Part shown: piece by piece, positions 57,114 through 64,000 of the stretch
Position numbering within the stretch: the stretch's first letter is position 1
How the letters are laid out: every line of letters begins with the position of its first letter
Origin: Carya illinoinensis
Lineage: Eukaryota > Streptophyta > Magnoliopsida > Fagales > Juglandaceae
NCBI RefSeq assembly: GCF_018687715.1
Contig: NC_056760.1
Coordinates: 35,912,001-35,976,000 of the forward strand
Reading direction: 5' to 3'
Length of the DNA: 64,000 nucleotides
Notes under the pieces: generated by a model
What the model was told of the DNA's origin: nothing
The model's input: the letters and a program-made list of their open reading frames with translations, nothing else
Databases searched by the model: none
Program-made: the position numbers and the translations under genes

Positions 57114-60100
57114 AAATTGATGCTAGTGAGTCAACTAGCAGTAATTTGCTAACTAGATATTGATGTCGTTGTCGAGTTAAAGCTTTGGTGAAGATATCAG
57201 CTACTTGGTGTTCAGTTGGCACATGAGGGAGAATGATAGCTTTAGACTCATAGGCATCTCGGATATAGTGACAATCAACCTCAATGTGCTTTGTACGTTC
57301 ATGAAAAACTGGATTGGCTACAATTTGAATGGCACTTGTATTATCACCATGAAGAGGTGTGGGATGTGTTTGTGCAAACCCGAGTTCTGAAAGAATACCA
57401 CGCAACCACATGATTTCTGAACATGCGGCAGACATTGCCCTATATTCAACTTCTGTAGATGACTTAGATACACAATCTTGCTTCTTACACTTCCAAGAGA
57501 TAAGCGAATCCCCAAGGAAGACACACCATCCAGTAGTAGAACGTCGAGAGTCTGGACAGCCAGCCCAATCTGCATCACTATAGACAGTCAAGTGAAGAGA
57601 AGAACCCTTAGGAAAGAACAGTCCACGATTAGGAGTCCCAAGTAGATAACGAATAATCCGACGAACAGCTACCAAATGGAGATGTCGAGGTGAATCCATG
57701 AACTTACTAACAGTGTGGACAGCATAAGAGATATCAGGGCGCGTGATGGTGAGATAAATCAAGCTACCAACTAACTTACGATATAAGGTAGGATCTGGGA
57801 GTAGTTCGCCTTCATCTTTTCTATACTTAACATTCACCTCCAGAGGAGTATCAACTGGAGTAGTATCTTCCAATCTCCCTAACTGAATTAAGTCTTGAAT
57901 ATACTTGTGTTGATTGAGAAATAAACCATGTGGCTGAGACCGAACTTCCAACCCTAGAAAGTAGGTAAGATCCCCAAGATCCTTAATGTGAAACACATTA
58001 TGAAGATGTTGCTGAAGTTTTTGAATCAATGGTCCATCCGAGCCAGAGATGATAATATCATCTACATAAACCAACAAAAATACTACTCCAACATTGCCCT
58101 TGTGCAAAAATAAGGAAGCATCGTACTTACTTTGCTTAAAAGAAAACCCTAGCAAAGTATTACGAAATTTCTCAAACCAAGCTCGAGGAGCTTGTTTGAG
58201 ACCATACAATGACTTCTTCAATTTACATACAGCTGTAGGGAAGGAAATAGGCATACTAGATGGGAGCTTCATGTAGATATCTTCCTTTAGATCGCCATGC
58301 AAGAAAGCATTCTTGACATCCATCTGATGTAATTGCCAAGATTTAGAAGCAGCAACGGCATGTAACAAGCGAACAGTAGTCATCTTGGCAACCAGAGCAA
58401 AGGTCTCATCATAATCTATGCCATACTCTTGGCGATTCCCCAAAGCAACCAATCTAGCTTTGTATCGTTCCAGTGAGCCATCGGAAAGAAGCTTGACTGA
58501 GTATACCCATTTACTACCAATGGGTTTGATCGAAGGAGGACATTGTACCACATCCCAAGTTTGATTATCCTCAAGTGCATCAAGTTCTGTTTGCATGGCT
58601 TGCTTCCAACACTCATGTTCCATAGCCTGTTTGTAAGAAGAAGGGATAGCAATGGAAGATAATGTAGCAGTCATAGAAGTAGGGGAAGAAAAACCATACC
58701 GATCTGGTGGGCGAGAGACACGGATAGATTTCCTAAGAACTGGAGCAATAGGAGCTATGGTGGGTGTCGGATCAGGTGCCGGAGGAGGAGAATCTTGAGA
58801 AGTCATAGAAGACTCGGCCAAAGGAGTGCGATGACGTCGAGTGTAGACAAAACCAGGTTTAAAACGAGTCACTGGAGCAAACAAAGTATCTGGATTTGCC
58901 ATGGGGAAGGGAATGGGCTCATCATGAAGAATTGAAAAACTAGGTGAGATAGGATCAACATGAGAGAGAAAAAATTGTTGATGTTCAAACAACACAACAT
59001 TCCTGGAAATTCGAATTCTTCGTGCATTAGGATCGTAGCAAAGAAATCCTTTTTGAGTTGAACTATATCCAAGAAAAGCACACCGAACTGATTGAGCAGT
59101 CAATTTATGTCTTTCATGTGGTGGGAGATGAACAAAGCACACACAACCAAAGATATGCAAATCAGAATAGTTAGGTGTGTGACCAAATAGTATGAAATAG
59201 GGAGAAACATTACGTAAAACTGGTGTGGGCAATCGATTAATTAAATGGACAGCAGTAGCTAATGCTTCACACCAAAAACGAGATGGAACAGATGAATCAA
59301 TAAGAAGAGCCCGAACCATGTCAAGTAAATGTCGATTCTTACGTTCAGCTACCCCATTTTGTTGTGGTGTAGATGCGCAAGAACGTTGGGAAAGAATACC
59401 TTTTTCTTGAAGAAAATTCTGAAATTCATGAGACATATATTCACCACCAGAATTAGATCGTAAGACCTTGATAGAGGAAGCAAATTGTGTCTGAATGAGT
59501 GCAAAAAAGGCCTTGAAAACAGAAAAAAGTTCACTTTTATTACGAAGAAAATATATCCAAGTGAATCTACTGCAATCGTCAATAAAAGTAACAAAATACT
59601 TGTAGTGAGCATGTGATATAACCAGAGATATACCCCAAACATCGCTATGAATTCTATCAAACACCCGAGAGGCATGAGAACCAGATTGTGGAAACGGTAA
59701 CACTTTACTTTTGGCAAGTTTGCAAGAGTTACAATCAAAAGAACTCATTTCCATTGAAACTGAATTTTTATTGTCAATAGCACCAGATTTAAACAAAGTT
59801 TGGAGTACATTAGGATTGGGATGGCCTAAACGACGATGCCAATCTTTAGTACTTGTTTTGACAGCATGACAAGAAATAAAAGAACTAGACTCAAGAAAAG
59901 CTGTACTAGGATTTATTGGAAATAGCCGACCCTCCTTAGGACCCCTCGCGATCATCCTCCCGGACACTCGATCCTGTACAACACAACCAGAAGATGAAAA
60001 AGAGACATTACAATCATTTTCAACAAGCTGTCCAACTGAAAGTAAACTGGAGGAAAGGTTAGGAGAAACCAAAACATTTCGAATGATAGTAGACACATCA

Positions 60101-61050
60101 CCCACGGCAGAAATTGGTAGTGAACTACCACTTGCCGTGTGTATTTTGAGAGGACCATTATAGGACCGAAGATTATGTAAGGAAGTGGAAGTATTAGTCA
60201 TATGATTTGAGGCACCAGAATCTATAAGCCATGAATTAGGGGATGATTTTGTTTTACCTGAGAGGCCTAAAGCGGAAAAGGCAGAAATAATCATTTGTTG
60301 TACCATATCAGGAGTAAGAGTTGTAGAACTGGAACCAGCAGGCACTGAAACATGAGTGGCAGCAGTAGGAGCTGTAGAAGAGGATGCACCTGATGAATCA
60401 ACCAAAGTGGAGTAGGCACGTTCTTGCTTTCGAGGTGGTTGGATTGGACAATCCTTGATAATATGTCCAGATTTTTTGCAATAATTGCAAAATTTCTTCG
60501 GACAATGGGTGGCAATGTGACCAAAACCCTTGCAACTATAGCATTGTGTAGTGCTATAGTCTCGGCCCTTTGATTTCCCTTGTGCTGTAAATGCCACTTG
60601 AGCTGGAGGAGCCAGCTGCTGGTCCATTGTACTCCGAGTAAATAACCGTTGCTCCTCCCGAAGTAAATCAGCCAAACAATCATTGAGAGAAGGAACTGGA
60701 TCTCTATTCATTAATTGAGAATGAACAAATTCAAAATCTGGACGTAGTTTCATAAGAAACTGATCCCTCCTACTGGTTTCATGCACTCTTTGCACATGAG
60801 GGAGACCAGCAATAGTGACAGAGGAATACACAATGTCAGTGTATTCAGCCCACAGATTTGAAAAACCAGAATAGAATTCCTCTATAGATAAGGCACCTTG
60901 AGAAAAATTAGCCATCTCAAATTCTAGCTGAAACCGTCTAGCAGAATTATTTTGAGTATAGATTCTCTTCAAATACTCCCACATAGCCTTGGAGTTTTGT
61001 AGGGTCGAAGATTGAGAATGATGTGAGGCTCCATAGAGCTTAGGATCCAA
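57112..61050 (-). CDS. Copia gag-pol polyprotein (1312 codons open)
   Basis: Residue numbers count from the 61050 end of the open frame. Gag (UBN2 type) covers about 20-150. Two zinc knuckles lie at C170-C173-H178-C183 and C188-C191-H196-C201. The protease D277-S-G-A is followed by the pre-integrase HHCC (H405, H410, C440, C443). Integrase has D470 and E569, but the middle catalytic position is N533 (RSNSGGEY; codon AAT at 59452-59454). RT carries MDVKNAFLHG (910-919) and YVDD (995-998). RNase H follows with YSDADW and DNTSAI blocks and an ADIFTKAL end. Full length is right for copia, and there is no internal stop. The amino gag end lies upstream in other frames. Integrase with D to N is expected to be inactive, from knowledge of the DDE mechanism. 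Confidence 0.95.
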   Translation of the reverse strand: MDPKLYGASHHSQSSTLQNSKAMWEYLKRIYTQNNSARRFQLEFEMANFSQGALSIEEFYSGFSNLWAEYTDIVYSSVTIAGLPHVQRVHETSRRDQFLMKLRPDFEFVHSQLMNRDPVPSLNDCLADLLREEQRLFTRSTMDQQLAPPAQVAFTAQGKSKGRDYSTTQCYSCKGFGHIATHCPKKFCNYCKKSGHIIKDCPIQPPRKQERAYSTLVDSSGASSSTAPTAATHVSVPAGSSSTTLTPDMVQQMIISAFSALGLSGKTKSSPNSWLIDSGASNHMTNTSTSLHNLRSYNGPLKIHTASGSSLPISAVGDVSTIIRNVLVSPNLSSSLLSVGQLVENDCNVSFSSSGCVVQDRVSGRMIARGPKEGRLFPINPSTAFLESSSFISCHAVKTSTKDWHRRLGHPNPNVLQTLFKSGAIDNKNSVSMEMSSFDCNSCKLAKSKVLPFPQSGSHASRVFDRIHSDVWGISLVISHAHYKYFVTFIDDCSRFTWIYFLRNKSELFSVFKAFFALIQTQFASSIKVLRSNSGGEYMSHEFQNFLQEKGILSQRSCASTPQQNGVAERKNRHLLDMVRALLIDSSVPSRFWCEALATAVHLINRLPTPVLRNVSPYFILFGHTPNYSDLHIFGCVCFVHLPPHERHKLTAQSVRCAFLGYSSTQKGFLCYDPNARRIRISRNVVLFEHQQFFLSHVDPISPSFSILHDEPIPFPMANPDTLFAPVTRFKPGFVYTRRHRTPLAESSMTSQDSPPPAPDPTPTIAPIAPVLRKSIRVSRPPDRYGFSSPTSMTATLSSIAIPSSYKQAMEHECWKQAMQTELDALEDNQTWDVVQCPPSIKPIGSKWVYSVKLLSDGSLERYKARLVALGNRQEYGIDYDETFALVAKMTTVRLLHAVAASKSWQLHQMDVKNAFLHGDLKEDIYMKLPSSMPISFPTAVCKLKKSLYGLKQAPRAWFEKFRNTLLGFSFKQSKYDASLFLHKGNVGVVFLLVYVDDIIISGSDGPLIQKLQQHLHNVFHIKDLGDLTYFLGLEVRSQPHGLFLNQHKYIQDLIQLGRLEDTTPVDTPLEVNVKYRKDEGELLPDPTLYRKLVGSLIYLTITRPDISYAVHTVSKFMDSPRHLHLVAVRRIIRYLLGTPNRGLFFPKGSSLHLTVYSDADWAGCPDSRRSTTGWCVFLGDSLISWKCKKQDCVSKSSTEVEYRAMSAACSEIMWLRGILSELGFAQTHPTPLHGDNTSAIQIVANPVFHERTKHIEVDCHYIRDAYESKAIILPHVPTEHQVADIFTKALTRQRHQYLVSKLLLVDSLASI

Positions 61051-61237
61051 GACATGATCTTGGCATCCTTACTTTCCCATTTAGACTTTTCCGTAGCACT
61101 TTCTGGGGCTGGAATATTGCCATCAATATGACCCCAAAGTTCTTTCCCTTGACAAGAAGTTGAAAATGAAATGCCCATGCAGAATAACTTTTACCATTGA
61201 AACGAATGCACAAGGAATCAGATTTTTCAAATGCCAT
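60990..61237 (-). pseudogene. Amino-terminal gag of young copia element, frameshifted
   Basis: A start ATG at 61237 opens MAFEKSDSLCIRFNGKSYSA and a region typical of copia gag. From about 61140 the family-like sense continues in a second frame (ELWGHIDG, KDAKIMSWILSSMEP), then near 60990 in the frame of the long ORF (AMWEYLKRIYTQ). Two small indels therefore separate the start from the rest. The first could be real or sequencing error. Confidence 0.8.
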
Positions 61238-61573
61238 GAGAACAAACCTGTCAAATTTCGAGAGTAAAAAAATGGCCAGAACTGGGAAATCCCCACCAAA
61301 CAGAGTCTCGAGAGCCAGAAACTGAGACAGAGAGTGTCAAAAAATTCCCTGGTGGTCTGGACCGAGAGCACAAAAGTCACTAAACAGCCGAGTGCCAGAA
61401 CAAGGCAACCCAGTTGCCGAAAACAGTATAAATCAGCACAAAAAATGCCGACAGACTAAGAGAACCCTGGCTGTCTATGATAAGCACGAAGGCACAGAAG
61501 TGCCGAGAATACACAGACCAAGAATACAATCCCAGGAAAAAAAAAAATTTGTAGAAGGTATGGCAATTAGGAA

Positions 61574-61589
61574 CCTGCTCTAGATACCA
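61574..61589 (-). other. Primer binding site of young copia element
   Basis: TGGTATCTAGAGCAGG directly abuts the 5' LTR on the minus strand. It resembles the tRNA-Met site TGGTATCAGAGC with one extra T. Confidence 0.75.
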
Positions 61590-61871
61590 TGTCAGATTTG
61601 GCTGAATAATCCATTTGAGGTGCTTCCTTCTCATTATATAGAAATAATTACAAAGATAAGATTGAGAATTCAAATTTGAATCTCAACAAACTACATCTTT
61701 ATCTCTATCTAATCTCAACAAACTAAATCTTTATCTCTATCTGAACTAATCTGATTTTATCCTATCTAAATATGTACAAGTTGAATTTAAATACAAGATA
61801 ACTATTAGAAAACATATCCTATTAGGAGACTGCCACATCTTAAGAAAAGAAAACCCTAGTTTCCTTTGATA
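61590..61871 (-). repeat. 5' LTR of young copia element
   Basis: This 282-base repeat differs from 56823-57104 at three positions and is followed by target-site duplication TGTCT at 61872-61876. Confidence 0.95.
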
Positions 61872-62085
61872 TGTCTATGGTTAGGATCTTCTCTAAGGAA
61901 GCTGAACAGGCAAAGAAAACTACTTTGAGTGGCACTGTACTCCTCTGGGTACTTCTCCAAGGTAAGAGGAAACTCTCCTGCGAAAATAGGTCCTTGTGGA
62001 ATGAGCTTACACTGAATTTTCCTTTCTTGGATAGACTCCGAAGCATCTTCTCTGTGCCTCCAGCTCCAGGTCCAATAGAGAATAG

Positions 62086-62376
62086 TTAGTTGAAGAGTTC
62101 TGTGAGTGCACCTATCTCCCAGTCCTGAATCGCTCTAAGGAAACTTACATTCCACCATGTGGAGCCACCAAAGACTTCCAATAAGTTACCCATTGACACC
62201 TCATGCTCACAAGCAATTCTATGTACCGTTGGCAGACCATCATCAAGGGCCCTATCTCCACACCATATATTGTGCCAAAATTTGATCTTGGAACTATCAC
62301 CCACCTCAAGTCTTGCGTCTAGAGAAGAGCCCACACCTTTTCTGATATATTTCCATAGACCCCCCATATGGTCCAT
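62086..62376 (-). pseudogene. LINE ORF2 fragment downstream of RT core
   Basis: The open stretch contains WKYIRKGVGSSLDARLEVGD and KIKFWHNIWCGDRAL, the G..I.FW.D.WCGD pattern of plant L1 ORF2 between RT and zf-RVT. Part of the LINE at 56340-64000. Confidence 0.8.
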
Positions 62377-62534
62377 GGACCTCAGTCAAGCACCACCCCT
62401 CCAAGCACTACCAAACTTGGAATCAATAACAACTTTCCACAGAACCTACCTCTCCAGCTAGTAATGCTAGAGCTCAATTGAACATGAATAAGTTGCGAAC
62501 TCCCAACCCTTCCCTGGATATTGGAGAGCGTACC

Positions 62535-62651
62535 TTTTTTGTTTTCTAGTGTATAGTAGGTATTTCCTTTGTATACGTCTTGTGTACTTGGGCTTTGCCT
62601 ATTCTTGGTAATAAAATTTCTTATTAACTATATATATATATATATAAAATA
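62535..62651 (+). mobile_element. 117-bp truncated LINE 3' end with long target duplication
   Basis: The insert holds only a LINE 3' end: CTTGTGTACTTGGGCTTTGC, a GGTAATAAAATTTC block and a TATATA tail. It is flanked by GATATTGGAGAGCGTACC (62517-62534) and GATATTGGAAAGCATACC (62652-62669), an 18-base duplication with two mismatches. It is nested in the larger LINE, in opposite sense. Confidence 0.85.
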
Positions 62652-63068
62652 GATATTGGAAAGCATACCAAATCCCAATTAATAAGGTGATATTTAAACG
62701 TTTCTCTATTCCAACCCATAAGAAATCATGTTGGAGCTTTTGGAACAATTTGCCACATAGGAGGGCAAAGGGAAGAATGACAAGGAGTGGGCAAACTAGA
62801 AAAAGTGCTCTTAATTAAGGTGATCCTTACTGCCACCTTTTGACGTATACATCCTATTCTAATTTGCCAACTTATGCCCCATCTTTTCAATGGCACCTTC
62901 CCAAATGGATTTCTCCTTAAAGGAGGCTCCCAAAGGAAGATCGATGTATTTCATGAGCAAAGATGATATATTGCAACCCAGTATGCTAGCTAGAACCACC
63001 CAACCTTAGGGGCATTTCCCATTGGAACCAACTCTAACTTGGCTGAGTTCACATAACTATAAATAGTT

Positions 63069-63410
63069 TCAAAGCATACAAGAAGAGCCCTCAAAGAATG
63101 GAGGTGATTTTGGTTCACCCCATAACATATCATGTGTTATTTGCAAACAACAAATGAGAAATGTTGAGTACAACACAATTACTGCGCCCCACCAAAAATC
63201 CAGAACAAAGCCACCCTCCACCGTTGCTGCTAACATTCTATAAAATGCTTCCATGATGATCATGAAAAGGAATGGGGACAGTGGGTTGCCCTGCCTCAAC
63301 CCGTAGGAGCTCTTGAAGAGGCAACTTGGAGAACCATTCGCCAACATGGAGAAACGAACTGTAGATATACAATGCCTAATCAAAAAGTGCCATTCACCTA
63401 AAAACCGCAC
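63069..63410 (-). pseudogene. LINE reverse transcriptase core fragment
   Basis: The stretch shows WHFLIRHCISTVRFSMLANG, FKSSYGLRQGNPLSPFLFMI and an EAFYRML block, the RT motif just upstream of the catalytic box in L1-type elements (usual QGDPLSP appears here as QGNPLSP). The catalytic YADD-type box should follow but is not clear. Confidence 0.8.
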
Positions 63411-63611
63411 CTTCCAAGCAAATAAAACAGAAATTTCCAGTTGGCATGATCATCTGCCTTCACCATATCTAGCTCACAACGCATTTTTGGTTCTTTTCCC
63501 TTTTTGCTGAATACAAATCATTTTTGGTTCAGTAGAATTAGTTTGCTATCCAGGCATTCATTGGCAATAAGCATCGAATCTAGAATTTGTTGCGCCTATA
63601 ACAAATGCATT

Positions 63612-63854
63612 TTAGTGCTCCATTATAATCTTCTCTATTACTATGCTTAGCCATTTAGCAAGAACTCTAGAAATTATCTTATACACCCCATTCACAAGAC
63701 TGATTAGGTGATAATCTTTAACCTCCATTGCTCTAGCAGTTTTAGGGATTATGGCCATAAAAGTGTCTATAAGACTTTTTTCAAACTTAGCATAGGAATA
63801 AAACTCTTGGAATAGCTTTATGATATCATCTTTTATTACATCCCATCCCATCAA
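63612..63854 (-). pseudogene. LINE reverse transcriptase amino fragment
   Basis: It codes IDTFMAIIPKTARAMEVKDY, HLISLVNGVYKIISRVLA and KWLSIVIEKII, the conserved LIPK...PISL.N..YKI..K.LA.RL region of L1 RT. It lies in a separate frame from the core fragment. The LINE continues beyond the window. Confidence 0.8.
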
Positions 63855-64000
63855 GCTTGAAAGAACTCTATAATGAACCCATATGGACTTGGTGCCTTGT
63901 CACTAGTCATACTTCTGACCACTCGACAAACCTCAACCTCTTCGAAAGGCCTCTTAAGCCACATTACTTGCTATTGATCAATGGTCTCAAGTACTAATTT

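Larger units (their letters stand above)
56823..61871 (-). mobile_element. Young Ty1/copia element, 5049 bp, inserted in the LINE
   Basis: Two 282-base LTRs (56823-57104 and 61590-61871) differ at only three positions by eye, about 98.9% identity. The target-site duplication TGTCT is perfect (56818-56822 and 61872-61876). In element sense the LTRs begin TA and end CA, a non-canonical pair, identical in both. A primer site, a polypurine tract and a 1312-codon gag-pol frame are present. The amino part of gag is frameshifted and one integrase catalytic residue is changed, so it is near-complete but probably not autonomous. Confidence 0.95.
56340..64000 (-). mobile_element. LINE (L1 type) in PPR intron, split by copia element, continues past window
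   Basis: Minus-strand LINE coding runs from the window end: RT blocks at 63612-63854 (IDTFMAIIPKTARAMEVKDY and LVNGVYKIISRVLA), RT core at 63069-63410 (GLRQGNPLSPFLFMIIMEA), the region 62086-62376 (VGSSLDARLEVGDSSKIKFWHN), and zf-RVT parts on both sides of the copia insertion (61877-62046 and 56564-56776, with CKKKRELIDHLPLHCEVAKAL). Its 3' end, near 56340, has GTACCTGGGTTTCGCCTATACTTTATT-type sequence in minus sense. Stops and frame changes make it inactive. It probably inserted into intron 3 of the PPR gene. Confidence 0.8.

Noticed and set aside
57205..57583. Plus-strand frames of 61-74 codons, also 58094-58276, 59225-59410 and 61392-61583
   Set aside because: They are shadows of, or lie just beyond, the copia polyprotein on the opposite strand and show no motif.

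Overview
The window is nuclear DNA from a flowering plant, most probably a woody eudicot. It shows GT-AG introns in genes of plant families, plant Ty1/copia, Ty3/gypsy, L1-type LINE and MULE elements, and an integrated plant pararetrovirus. Two short AT-rich dispersed repeat families recur throughout. One of them resembles repeats I associate with Fagales/Juglandaceae, but that is recollection and unverified. I see no rRNA, tRNA, CRISPR array or bacterial feature.

Layout. 1-8.9 kb is AT-rich and mostly non-coding, with one convincing small gene at 3625-3816 (63-residue basic protein behind a TATA box). 8925-29287 (minus strand) is the main find: an intron-containing but dead copy of a DFRP1/ZC3H15-type CCCH zinc-finger gene. 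I could place all eight exons. The copy carries a stop at codon 2, two stops and a frameshift in the first zinc-finger exon, a lost cysteine in the second finger, and four transposon insertions. These are a 9.9 kb Sirevirus-like copia element inside the last coding exon, a 2.5 kb solo LTR inside exon 7, an ORF1-only LINE in intron 4, and a 2.0 kb deleted gypsy element in intron 1. Each is bordered by a recognisable target-site duplication. Removing them leaves about 3.75 kb of gene.

30.4-35 kb holds a LINE on the minus strand with a 229 bp LINE tail nested in the opposite sense, then a decayed copia RT/RNase H fragment on the plus strand. 35.2-42.2 kb is a MULE-like element with imperfect terminal inverted repeats and a broken FAR1/FRS-type transposase gene. 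42.8-47.8 kb is a gypsy element on the minus strand with a decayed gag and two differently truncated LTRs. 47.8-52.6 kb is a degenerate endogenous pararetrovirus (Caulimoviridae), retaining a zinc knuckle, RT/RNase H, a second overlapping ORF, a TATA promoter and a tRNA-Met primer site.

54.1-55.7 kb carries the first three exons of a chloroplast-type PPR gene resembling Arabidopsis At5g02830, on the plus strand. Its third intron runs into a LINE (minus strand, from about 56.34 kb past the window end). That LINE is itself split by a young copia element (56823-61871) with a 1312-codon open frame. The remaining PPR exons must lie beyond 64 kb or are missing.

Only two loci look like plausible living host genes: the small basic protein and the PPR gene. 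The rest is layered mobile DNA, much of it datable in relative order from nesting and target-site duplications.
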